Positions 52,666-60,611 of a DNA stretch of 64,000 nucleotides are shown here, in pieces; position 1 is the stretch's first letter, and each line of letters opens with the position of its first letter. The stretch comes from Pachyseris speciosa (lineage: Eukaryota; Cnidaria; Anthozoa; Scleractinia; Pachyseridae). The notes beneath the pieces were generated by a model, which did not search any database, was not told the origin of the DNA, and saw nothing but the letters and a program-made list of their open reading frames with translations. Position numbers and translations under genes: made by a program. The DNA is taken from positions 97,501-161,500 of the forward strand of contig JAEMWC010001379.1 of assembly GCA_016490735.1 (NCBI GenBank), in the 5' to 3' direction.

Positions 52666-53120
52666 ACAAACCCTTATCCAACTTTAATTTAATCAATTGG
52701 GTTAAACAACTTGGAATAAAACATTTTAGAGGAGTATTTTCAAGAGACAATCTTCCTAGACAAATAAAAAAGAATGAATGTGGGATAGTCAATCTTGATT
52801 CCAAAATTGGACCTGGTACTCACTGGGTATGTTATAGGAATTTCAAAAATGATAAATACTGTGAATACTTCGACTCTTTCGGTTTAATGATGCCAACAGA
52901 AGTACAGAAATACATGGCTGCAAGCGGTAAACAACTTGAATACTCTGGTGATGAGATACAAGAAAGGGAATCAGTATTATGTGGATATTGGTGTTTGTAC
53001 TATCTTCTTGAGAGACAAAAAGGCAGCTCCATTCTTAATACAATACATAATGCTGAATTTGATCCAACAGACACAAGAGTCAATCACAGATTCATAATCA
53101 ATTATTTCAAAAATATGTAA
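52662..53120 (+). CDS. Adenain-like cysteine protease, start codon not found
   Basis: Open from about 52568 and clearly homologous from about 52674. Active-site surroundings are visible: GTHWVCY (His), EYFDSFG (acidic residue) and LCGYWCLYYL (nucleophile Cys). These are the hallmarks of the adenovirus-type C5 proteases that mature Polinton capsids. No in-frame ATG precedes the domain; the first is at 52887, after the catalytic His. Either the start codon has mutated (a GTA lies at the expected place), a non-AUG start is used, or it is translated by coupling to the overlapping upstream gene. Confidence 0.75.
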   Translation, partial: VNKPLSNFNLINWVKQLGIKHFRGVFSRDNLPRQIKKNECGIVNLDSKIGPGTHWVCYRNFKNDKYCEYFDSFGLMMPTEVQKYMAASGKQLEYSGDEIQERESVLCGYWCLYYLLERQKGSSILNTIHNAEFDPTDTRVNHRFIINYFKNM

Positions 53121-53129
53121 TGTATATGT

Positions 53130-53408
53130 ATGTCTGTTAAGTTAAACAAAAACAGTGGGATAATAAAAGTCGGCAAATATTACGCGTGCTATAATGAGAA
53201 AGAATACTTTGATCCATCAGGACAGGAGATACCTGCTCAAATGGAGAAAAAGAATTGTTTCAATGAATCAATGCGTATTAGAGATCCGTTATTGAGTAAA
53301 CAATGGTGTTTGTACTACCTTTTAGAACGTCAGGAAGGTACTATGATATTAACAATATTATTTGATGATAAAAGATTTAATAAATTTCTATCTAACATAA
53401 AAGTATGA
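53130..53408 (+). pseudogene. Degenerate partial duplicate of the protease C-terminus
   Basis: 92 codons. The middle (KQWCLYYLLERQEGTMIL) mirrors CGYWCLYYLLERQKGSSIL of the protease just upstream. The catalytic Cys-Gly is replaced and the His/acidic region is absent. The N-terminal 55 residues (IIKVGKYYACYNEKEYFDPSG) are unrelated or too diverged to place. Confidence 0.5.
53391..53396 (+). promoter_or_regulatory. Late-type box TCTAAC, 51-codon ORF
   Basis: 8 nt before the ATG at 53405. Confidence 0.5.
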
Positions 53409-53560
53409 TAGAATTCGAAATAATTGATGATGTTAATATATTTGTTATAATAGTTGTCAATAGATTGATTGGTTTGCGAGTTGTAATCAAATGCACTTTG
53501 GATAATATAACAGTATTCTATGACAAACTTAGTGGAAATGTATGTCGATTTAACTACTAG
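53405..53560 (+). CDS. 51-codon ORF with a late-type promoter box
   Basis: ATG at 53405, stop at 53560, with TCTAAC (53391-53396) 8 nt upstream. The N-terminal half is hydrophobic (VNIFVIIVVNRLIGLRVVI), suggesting a single membrane helix. No family recognised. The promoter box is the main reason to take it seriously. Confidence 0.4.
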   Translation: MIEFEIIDDVNIFVIIVVNRLIGLRVVIKCTLDNITVFYDKLSGNVCRFNY

Positions 53561-53572
53561 ACAAAGAAAATA

Positions 53573-53578
53573 TCTAAC
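53573..53578 (+). promoter_or_regulatory. Late-type box TCTAAC, mini zinc ribbon
   Basis: 11 nt before the ATG at 53590. Confidence 0.65.
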
Positions 53579-53589
53579 CAATATGTATA

Positions 53590-53748
53590 ATGGTAAAATC
53601 ATATTGTGTTAAACAGAAGAAAGTCACTGAATGTGTACCAGGAAGTGAAAGATATCAGAAGACCAAAAATGGTCGAACTGTTATGAAATGTACTTGTGCT
53701 GAATGTGGAATCACAAAGACTAAATTTGTCAGAAATCGGGGAAACTAA
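53590..53748 (+). CDS. Small zinc-binding protein (DUF5679-like)
   Basis: 52 codons: MVKSYCVKQKKVTECVPG, TKNGRTVMKCTCAECG, then TKTKFVRN. The layout YCVKC-K-K-T, TKNGR, CxxCG, TKxxxF is that of the DUF5679 mini zinc ribbon found in Polintons and giant viruses. Here the second Cys of the first pair is Gln, so the zinc site may be incomplete. TCTAAC at 53573-53578, 11 nt upstream of the ATG, supports expression. Function unknown. Confidence 0.6.
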   Translation: MVKSYCVKQKKVTECVPGSERYQKTKNGRTVMKCTCAECGITKTKFVRNRGN

Positions 53749-53794
53749 TTAGCCCGTCTGAAGGGGCGGGCATACTAGATTCAGCTGCAGATAT

Positions 53795-54430
53795 GGCGCT
53801 AACAGGATTCTTAGAACATGGAGTCCCTTATTTAGCAAAGAAAGGTGTTGAAATGGGAGATATTATGCTTCAGAAGCAATGAGAAATCCAAAGCTGCAAA
53901 AGAAATTAATTGACAAAGGACTTTCCCTCGCAAAGCCTGCAATCACAAAGGTTGGGTCAGAAGCTTTGAAACAACTCTCAACAAAAGTGAGACCAAATAT
54001 TCGTTACAAAACAGATATTAAAGGATTAGATTATGGTGGTGCTATTGACATTCATAAGGTTATTGGCAAGCTTCCTAAACCGAAAAGTGGATGGACACCC
54101 GGAAAGTATAAATACATGGGACCTTATAATCCCCTCGATAAACAGTTAGAGTATGATAAAAATACAGGTGAGGTCTTGAAATGGAATGTACAACCTTATA
54201 ACAAAGTGGATGAAATAGCAGCTTACCATGATATTTGTTATGATATGGGAAAGAATAAAGGTGAATGTGATAGAACAATGGTCGAGTCACTAGATCAAAT
54301 ACCATATGGTGAGATGCCAAAATGGGGTCAAACAGCTAGATTCTTAATCGACAAAAAACAGAAACTTGGTCTTGGTGTTTCAAAAAACGGAAAAAGCCGT
54401 CGAGTGAAGAAAACTGGCAAGAAAAACTAG
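53795..54430 (+). CDS. Phospholipase A2-domain protein (parvovirus VP1u type), one frame break
   Basis: Translation most likely begins at 53795 (MALTGFLEHGVPYLAKKG). The frame shifts at a GGG run (53855-53857); the rest reads from before 53879 to 54430. Catalytic features: the calcium loop YMGPYNPLD and the active-site DEIAAYHDICYD, with His and Asp adjacent. These match the secreted-type PLA2 domain used by parvoviruses, and by some Polintons and adintoviruses, to breach endosomal membranes. The C-terminus is basic (GKSRRVKKTGKKN). A one-base loss in the G run is the simplest explanation of the break. No TCTAAC box is seen upstream. Confidence 0.75.
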
Positions 54431-55350
54431 CTGATGAATTACATGCACCCATAAAACGAAATTTCACTCGGCGGCGTGTGATTGTAAATAAAATTGATGA
54501 AATATGGGCAAGTGATCTAGTTGAAATGCAACAGTTCAGTAAATGGAATAAAGGTTATCGATATCTTCTTATGGTTATTGATGTCTTCAGCAAATATGGT
54601 TGGATTGTCCCATTGAAGGATAAGAAAGGTGAATCTGTCACTGAAGCATTCAAATCAATATTCAAGGAAGGTAGAAAACCACAGTATTTATGGGTCGACA
54701 AGGGAAAAGAGTTTTACAACAAACACTTGAAGGACTTGCTAGAGAAACATAGTGTACAGATGTACTCAACTGAGAATGAAGAGAAATCATCAGTAGTTGA
54801 AAGATGGAATAGGACAATTAAATCCAAAATGTGGAAGAAGTTCACTGTTCAAGGTAATACACAGTATTTAGACATGTTACAAAAATTAGTGAAACAGTAT
54901 AACAACACAAAACATTCAAGCACAAAGATGACACCCGTTGAAGCATCTGATAAGAGGAATGAAGGAACTGTTTACTTCAATTTGTATGGTGATATGGAGC
55001 CATTAAAACAAAAACTAAAATTTAAAATAGGTGATAAGGTCCGAATATCCAAGTATAAACGGATTGTGTTCGACAAGGGCTATACACCAAATTGGACAGA
55101 AGAAGTGTTTATAGTTGATAAAATCCAGTACACTAATCCAATCACTTACAAACTAAAAGATCACAACGATGAAGAAATTGAAGGGAGTTTTTATGAACCT
55201 GAGTTATTAAAGGCTAAACAGGATGTATTCCGTATTGATAAAGTCATTCGCAGAGATTACAAGAAGAAACAAGCTTTGGTGAAGTGGAAGGGATATAGTG
55301 ATGACTTTAACAGTTGGATACCGTTCAAGGATTTAAAGAAAATTATCTAA
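54340..55350 (+). CDS. Integrase (DDE, rve) with C-terminal chromodomain
   Basis: The open frame begins at 54340, inside the 3' end of the PLA2 gene, and has no ATG before 54526. The homologous region starts at about 54400 (EENWQEKLADELH, APIKRNF). Core residues are Asp in WASDLVEM, Asp in LWVDKGKEF and Glu in SSVVERWNR, 33 residues after the second Asp. A conserved QYNNTKHSS follows. Residues near the end (FRIDKVIRRDYKKKQALVKWKGY ... SWIPFKDL) form a chromodomain that may target chromatin. Role: strand transfer of the element with a 6 bp stagger. Translation may need a frameshift from the PLA2 gene, an unseen intron, or a non-AUG start. Confidence 0.85.
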   Translation: MLNRQKTETWSWCFKKRKKPSSEENWQEKLADELHAPIKRNFTRRRVIVNKIDEIWASDLVEMQQFSKWNKGYRYLLMVIDVFSKYGWIVPLKDKKGESVTEAFKSIFKEGRKPQYLWVDKGKEFYNKHLKDLLEKHSVQMYSTENEEKSSVVERWNRTIKSKMWKKFTVQGNTQYLDMLQKLVKQYNNTKHSSTKMTPVEASDKRNEGTVYFNLYGDMEPLKQKLKFKIGDKVRISKYKRIVFDKGYTPNWTEEVFIVDKIQYTNPITYKLKDHNDEEIEGSFYEPELLKAKQDVFRIDKVIRRDYKKKQALVKWKGYSDDFNSWIPFKDLKKII

Positions 55351-55351
55351 C
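55346..55351 (+). promoter_or_regulatory. Late-type box TCTAAC, BRO-N nuclease
   Basis: 10 nt before the ATG at 55362; overlaps the stop codon of the integrase. Confidence 0.65.
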
Positions 55352-55361
55352 ATATGTGTAG

Positions 55362-56234
55362 ATGCAAAAATATTCCTACGATAATAAAGAATTAGACGTT
55401 TCAATAGATTGTTATCTCGATAATAAAAACGATATATGGTTCAGAGGAAGAGACATTGCTATTATTCTCGACTATAAAAATCCACAAAAAGCAATCAAGG
55501 ATCATGTTTCATCTGATGATAGAATCTTAAGAGACCACAAAATCAGCATAAATTCACGATGTAACAAAACGTTACCTCATGCTGAGGCCACTGATTCACG
55601 ATGTAACAAAACGTTACCTCATGCTGAGGCCACTGATTCACGATGTAACAAAACGTTACCTCGTGCTGAGACCATTGAAAAAACTTTCAAATGTTTTTTT
55701 ATAAATGAATCAGGATTTTATTCACTAATACTGTCCTCTAAAAAACAGGAAGCAGCAAAATTTAAACATTGGGTCACATCAAAAGTATTACCATCAATCA
55801 GAAAACAAGGTTATTACAAGCAGTTCAATGACAGAAGCAATAACATGATATTAATTGAAAGTGAAAATGATTTGCATTGTAAGATTGTTTCATTCATCAG
55901 AAAGAAATATGAAGACGCATTAATGATAGCCGGTTTAGGTGAAAATCAAATAAGCTCAAATATAAGAATCAGAAGTTATAACAAAGGATATATGTCTGGA
56001 CAATGCGATTTGATGTTAATGAATCCCACCAGAAAATACAATGCTCTTTGTCTTGAATTCAAAAGTCCCACTGGTGTATACCAAGTGTCGGAAAAACAAA
56101 CAAATATGAAGCAAATGTATGAGAAAAACAAGTGCAAATACATTATGAGCAATTGTTTTGAAGATTTAATTTTTGAAATAACCAAACACATGGAAGAAAG
56201 CAAATTGTATTTATCACGTATAAGAAAAGACTAA
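55362..56234 (+). CDS. BRO-N domain protein with PD-(D/E)XK-type nuclease C-terminus
   Basis: 290 codons. A BRO-N DNA-binding domain spans about 10-64 and 107-150 (DIWFRGRDIAIILDY; FINESGFYSLILSSKKQEA, FKHWVTSKVLPSIRKQGYY). It is interrupted at residues 65-106 by three copies of a 14-residue repeat. The C-terminal part has an Asp in CDLML and an E-x-K in CLEFKSPTG, a VRR-Nuc/PD-(D/E)XK-like arrangement, followed by KQMYEKNKCKYIMSN. BRO proteins occur in baculoviruses, phages and many mobile elements; fusion to a nuclease suggests DNA processing or repair. TCTAAC at 55346-55351 is 10 nt from the ATG. Intact. Confidence 0.7.
   Translation: MQKYSYDNKELDVSIDCYLDNKNDIWFRGRDIAIILDYKNPQKAIKDHVSSDDRILRDHKISINSRCNKTLPHAEATDSRCNKTLPHAEATDSRCNKTLPRAETIEKTFKCFFINESGFYSLILSSKKQEAAKFKHWVTSKVLPSIRKQGYYKQFNDRSNNMILIESENDLHCKIVSFIRKKYEDALMIAGLGENQISSNIRIRSYNKGYMSGQCDLMLMNPTRKYNALCLEFKSPTGVYQVSEKQTNMKQMYEKNKCKYIMSNCFEDLIFEITKHMEESKLYLSRIRKD
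55554..55679 (+). repeat. Three in-frame 42 bp tandem repeats within the BRO-N gene
   Basis: Each unit encodes SRCNKTLPHAEATD (with slight variation in the third). Each DNA unit holds two small inverted repeats, GTAAC-aaaac-GTTAC and CCTCA-tgc-TGAGG. Confidence 0.9.
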
Positions 56235-56240
56235 CTTTTA

Positions 56241-56246
56241 TCTAAC
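56241..56246 (+). promoter_or_regulatory. Orphan late-type box TCTAAC
   Basis: Followed by CTATATATG, but the frame there closes after 14 codons, before the convergent pPolB stop. Probably the relic of a lost gene. Confidence 0.45.
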
Positions 56247-56309
56247 CTATATATGTTAGAGAGGTCAGTATTATACTGTATTTTGCTATTTTGGTAGCCA
56301 AGAATATTT

Positions 56310-59300
56310 TTATTCCTGACTATTTATTTTGTGATGGCCATAAGCATAACTGTTGATTCCGTCTTTTGATAAATATCTTTTGTCATCGAAGCAGCTGAGT
56401 GATACTTTGTTGATTTCATAGCTTCCTAATTGATGATTTTCACTTCTGATTGTTTTCATTTTATGATACATTTGTTTATCATTGAATAGAGTGTCTTTAT
56501 AATTTTCATGCTTGATTTCATTTTTGATTGTGTTCTTTTTGATTCCTTTTGCTGTTTTTCCTCCTTTCTGATCATCTTTAATATAGCTATACATCTTTGA
56601 TCTCAGCCCTACGAATTCACATATTGGGACTCCAGCAGCTTCATCTTTCATTTTGCCAATTACTTTCTTATTGGTCTTATCGGAGAATGGCGAGCTTTCA
56701 GGATAGTCACTGTTATCGAATTTATCTTTATCATTCCAGAAATCCCTATAGACATCTTCTGCTTCAATTTCATATGTCAAACTGTCTGTGTCAGTGAAGA
56801 GCAGCTTAGCCTTATTACCATACTTTTGTTTAATGTAGTTGTAATGGAAATCATACATAAGTGTCTTACTAAGATCCAGAATACACATTCCTACATATGC
56901 CGGCCTGTTTAGAGTTAGTGTTTCTTTGATCTTATGCACTGCTACCAGATTTTCATTGAATATCTTACTGCTAACATAAGTTGGTTTACTGGCTAATTTC
57001 AATAGCTTCTTCTCATCAGTCACCAATCTGACATCTACTCTCTTTCTGAGATTTTCCATAGTTTTGCCGAATACTGAGTTATTCATCAACTTGAAGAAAT
57101 CTTTCTCAAAAGCATTCTTGGCATTAGTTCTTTTCTGTGTATTGAAATCAATGTACTGTCTCAGCCAAGGTGATTGTTTGAACTCTAGCACTCTGTGGAT
57201 TTTTGTTACCTTCAAACCCAAGTCTGTGTATAATTGGAGGTTCCTGTAATGCAGAACATACTTCTCTTTGTTGCTTAATGTTGGCATCAGTTTATGTACC
57301 AAACCAGTCGATATATTGTATTTCTCTGCTATGTCTTTACAGTAATCTGAAAGCATGTCTCCAGTTACTTTCACCTTCTCTGGTCCAAGCGGGTAATCAT
57401 TATGCAGATCATGCAACTCCTGGGGGTATTCCAGATCAACTTCCAGAATCAAACCCTTATTGCTGTCTTCTTTGTATTTAGCCAGGTTGAGATTATTCAT
57501 TTTATTCTCAGTCATCCATCTGAATCCGCCTGTTGGAAGGTATTGACTCATTGCCCAACCGTATAGATTGTTTGCATCAAGATACATGATGTACTTTGAG
57601 GGCGCCTTCTCATCATACTTCTTCATGTATTTATTATTAGCTTTACCGTAACGATTGGCAATATAGCTGATACCACCTCTCATACCCTTTTCAATGAACT
57701 GGAACATATCAATGTCAGTCATCAATTCCAGTTTGATATCAGTCATCTTCAGCATAGCATCCCATGACAAACCAGGAGATGTGAAGTAGTGACACGGATC
57801 CAGTTTGTAGTACTCGAGACATGTTCTTCTGAAGTTCTCAAATACATCAGCCAACAGGAGTACATCTGTTTTAAGGTACAGATCATGATACTCGCCCATG
57901 TTTTTCAAAGAGAATGTTTCCCACACTGTCTGAGCATGTGTATAGTCTTCATCTGATATATGCGTATCACTCAGTATGCTATAGAATTCTTCTTTTGAGG
58001 GTAACTTCTGATTGAATTTATCGAAACTGTCCATGTAGTCGTATGGATAAACACCTTTCTGTGCTATCAGATTAAGATCTTTTCCCTTAAACTCTTGTGA
58101 GGTGAATTTTAAGGCTTCTTTTGGTAGATTGCCTACAAGTTTTTCCAAACTAGAGCTCATGAACTGGAAACTATCAAGAAATGTTAGGTGATTGCCAAGC
58201 ATGAAAGCCATATACTTCTCCATGTTATTTGGGATAGCATTGATGTTCATTTGGCAGACTTCACCTTTTTTATTTGTGAATGTGTGTTTCTTGACAATAG
58301 CTCCAATCTCCTGCATAATAAAATGACTGTCATAACCTCTTAGATTGTGAAATATAACAGGTATCTTCACTTCTTCTGGATTGACTCTAAGTTTCAGGTT
58401 ACATTCTTGATGAGCTGATCCTCTATACTGGCCAGTAATGTGACAGTGATCTCGTACTCTGATATCCTTTTCAGTGTATTTTTTATCACAAATGTGACAT
58501 TCTTTGGCTTTTTGGAATTTCTCTTCATCATCCTCAGTCATTTTCAATGGTTTATTGAATTCTTTAACAATCTTCTTGCAATATTTAACTTCCTCTAACA
58601 TAGCTTCCATGAATTTGTATACAGCCTTTTCACCCCTGTATATTTGTATTGGCTTGCTGTATTTATCATCATAACAACAAACAACCTTGTAACCATATCC
58701 ACAATCAGTATGCTTCTGATAGGCTTCAGTGTATGATTTATCATTGTTGGGTTGGCAACCGTGTATTTTCTCAGTTAAAGCCTCAAAATCAGCATAGATA
58801 ACAAATGGTACTTGCTGTTGTTTATGGAAGTTGATGAATTTTAGAATATTATTGTCTTTGTTTGGCATCTTTATTGCTTGTGTGCCATTAACCAGTATGC
58901 AGTTGTCCACATGATCATTCAAGACTCTTTCTGAGCTGAAACATTGTAGACAGTGCATGCAAAAGTGTTTTCTTTCATTATGCTTTGTTTTGTTGCGCAT
59001 GAATCTGTTGAAATCTTTGATTAAAACGTAGTGTTTGTTTTCATTTTCTGTAATCAATAGAAGATTCAAACAGTCTTCATACTTTTCTTTTGAAACGTAA
59101 ATTGGATATGGTTGTTTGTTTTCATAACCAAATACATTGATGTTGATCTCATTTTGTTTTTCTATCTTATTATACTGTTTAGTTGTGACTGGAAATTCAA
59201 CCCCCGAATAATCTAACGTATTAATATGTTGTCTATCAGATTTTTTTATTCTCTGAGGGTTCTTCTCTTGTGGATTCAAGTGCCTGATATGACACCATCT

Positions 59301-60185
59301 GAAACATTCATTGTCATCATTCTTTATGTTAATCAATCCCTTCATTGCATTCATTAATTCTGGGGGTAGTTTAATATATGATGAGCCTTTCATTGGCTGA
59401 TATATTACAACATTTAGAAAATGCTTGTCGACTGATTCCACAACCCAGCCAGATCCTTCTGAAATCCAAACTGCAATCTTATTTAATATATTTTGTTTTG
59501 ACGCTTGAAGTGATTCACTGATCTGGAGATTATTTATAATTGTTTGAGGTGGACTATTGAAAAAGGCTGTTTTATGTATTATTTCACCATCAGACATTTT
59601 TCTGAATGTTACCTTTAGTGTTTCAACGAATTTCAGTCCTTTCATTGATTTTAGTAAACTTACAAGACGGTACGCTACAGCCTTTCTTGTGTTTTGCAGT
59701 TGTAATAGCGGGTCTTTGTAATTTTTGATATCTGTTTGAAATGATTTGGTGTATCCTTTGAGAGCTTTATCTGTTTGCTCTATCTTAGTCCTTGGTTCTG
59801 GTATTGGGGCTAGTTTTTTAGTTCTTGGTGCTGGTACTGGTCTATCTCTAAATTGTGGTGGAAGAATTATGTTGTCTTCATAATCTTTAACCATCTGCTT
59901 CACATTCTTGCGAGGTGCTGGAATTGGCTTCTGCTTTTTGATGTTATCAGCGAGACTAACTAATCGCCTCATCTCGCCAACATCCATACGGCCTAATCTT
60001 TTCAATAATTCTTTGAAAATACTATTTCTATTTTCCATGTCTATACTATTAGGATATATAATTTTTTGACTCGGATCATTTACCATCTGGCTACCTGATC
60101 CACTGAGGTCATTTACCATCTGGCTACCTGACCTGATTTGAGAGGGCTTTTCCAAGGCCCGGAGATTTCTTTCTTCATTCTCCAT
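56310..60185 (-). CDS. Protein-primed family B DNA polymerase (pPolB)
   Basis: 1,291 intact codons. Exonuclease motifs: YADFEAL (Exo I, about 464-470), HNLRGYDSHF (Exo II, 613-622), YLKTD (Exo III, 770-774). Polymerase motifs: YLDANNLYG (A, 868-876), KLMNNSVFGKTMEN (B, 1032-1045), FTDTDSL (C, 1130-1136). Between Exo I and II lies a Cys/His block CHICDKKY ... RDHCHITGQYRG ... CNLKLR resembling endonuclease VII fingers. A C2H2 finger lies at about 409-429. The first 37 residues come from the right TIR and equal those of the zinc-ribbon factor. Residues 86-133 hold three PxPxPR repeats. The enzyme replicates the linear element, probably using a terminal protein. Promoter is in the TIR, without TCTAAC. 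Confidence 0.97.
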   Translation of the reverse strand: MENEERNLRALEKPSQIRSGSQMVNDLSGSGSQMVNDPSQKIIYPNSIDMENRNSIFKELLKRLGRMDVGEMRRLVSLADNIKKQKPIPAPRKNVKQMVKDYEDNIILPPQFRDRPVPAPRTKKLAPIPEPRTKIEQTDKALKGYTKSFQTDIKNYKDPLLQLQNTRKAVAYRLVSLLKSMKGLKFVETLKVTFRKMSDGEIIHKTAFFNSPPQTIINNLQISESLQASKQNILNKIAVWISEGSGWVVESVDKHFLNVVIYQPMKGSSYIKLPPELMNAMKGLINIKNDDNECFRWCHIRHLNPQEKNPQRIKKSDRQHINTLDYSGVEFPVTTKQYNKIEKQNEININVFGYENKQPYPIYVSKEKYEDCLNLLLITENENKHYVLIKDFNRFMRNKTKHNERKHFCMHCLQCFSSERVLNDHVDNCILVNGTQAIKMPNKDNNILKFINFHKQQQVPFVIYADFEALTEKIHGCQPNNDKSYTEAYQKHTDCGYGYKVVCCYDDKYSKPIQIYRGEKAVYKFMEAMLEEVKYCKKIVKEFNKPLKMTEDDEEKFQKAKECHICDKKYTEKDIRVRDHCHITGQYRGSAHQECNLKLRVNPEEVKIPVIFHNLRGYDSHFIMQEIGAIVKKHTFTNKKGEVCQMNINAIPNNMEKYMAFMLGNHLTFLDSFQFMSSSLEKLVGNLPKEALKFTSQEFKGKDLNLIAQKGVYPYDYMDSFDKFNQKLPSKEEFYSILSDTHISDEDYTHAQTVWETFSLKNMGEYHDLYLKTDVLLLADVFENFRRTCLEYYKLDPCHYFTSPGLSWDAMLKMTDIKLELMTDIDMFQFIEKGMRGGISYIANRYGKANNKYMKKYDEKAPSKYIMYLDANNLYGWAMSQYLPTGGFRWMTENKMNNLNLAKYKEDSNKGLILEVDLEYPQELHDLHNDYPLGPEKVKVTGDMLSDYCKDIAEKYNISTGLVHKLMPTLSNKEKYVLHYRNLQLYTDLGLKVTKIHRVLEFKQSPWLRQYIDFNTQKRTNAKNAFEKDFFKLMNNSVFGKTMENLRKRVDVRLVTDEKKLLKLASKPTYVSSKIFNENLVAVHKIKETLTLNRPAYVGMCILDLSKTLMYDFHYNYIKQKYGNKAKLLFTDTDSLTYEIEAEDVYRDFWNDKDKFDNSDYPESSPFSDKTNKKVIGKMKDEAAGVPICEFVGLRSKMYSYIKDDQKGGKTAKGIKKNTIKNEIKHENYKDTLFNDKQMYHKMKTIRSENHQLGSYEINKVSLSCFDDKRYLSKDGINSYAYGHHKINSQE

Positions 60186-60605
60186 AATAACCTAAAGCGA
60201 CATTTCTTTAAGTGTTTTTTATATCATAAAGGTACTTAAAAAGAAAAAAGTTGACATTTGAAAATACAATTCTACCTGAATACTAATAATCGCTTAGAAT
60301 GTTAAAATCGGCCGTTTCTCGACAGATACTGCTCAAATATACTAATTATCGCTTAGAATATTGAAATCAGCCGTTTCTAGACGGATACTACTCAATTCTT
60401 TCATTCATTCATCATCCTAATTTTAGACTTGGAAAATTTAACCTTGACCTTGACCTTGGGAATTTTGGTGACCTTGACAAAAAGTGTGCTAGTTTTTTCA
60501 AAAACCAACACATTTTATGGAAAATGTGCTGTTAAAATTTTACGACACAAAATTGAAAAATGTGTTGTGAAAAAATGTGCTCAATCACCCATGTACTATA
60601 CTACT
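60074..60605. repeat. Right terminal inverted repeat, 532 bp
   Basis: Inverse of 41351-41881. Carries the pPolB promoter, uORF and first 37 codons. Confidence 0.97.
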
Positions 60606-60611
60606 AATATC
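60606..60611. repeat. Right target-site duplication AATATC
   Basis: Identical to 41345-41350. Confidence 0.95.

Larger units (their letters stand above)
41351..60605. mobile_element. Maverick/Polinton, 19,255 bp, complete ends
   Basis: It is bounded by near-identical TIRs (41351-41881 and 60074-60605, beginning AGTAGTATAGTAC) and a perfect 6 bp duplication AATATC (41345-41350 and 60606-60611). Hallmark genes are all present: protein-primed DNA polymerase B, retroviral-type integrase, A32/FtsK-like packaging ATPase, adenain-like protease, minor and major capsid proteins. A 6 bp TSD, AG-starting TIRs and this gene set are diagnostic of Polintons. Gene order, left to right: zinc-ribbon factor (+), hydrophobic protein (-), unknown (-), tail fibre (-), tail fibre (-), ATPase (-), coiled-coil protein (+), minor capsid (+), basic AT-hook protein (+), MCP (+), pVI-like (+), protease (+), small genes (+), PLA2 (+), integrase (+), BRO-N nuclease (+), pPolB (-). 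Confidence 0.97.
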
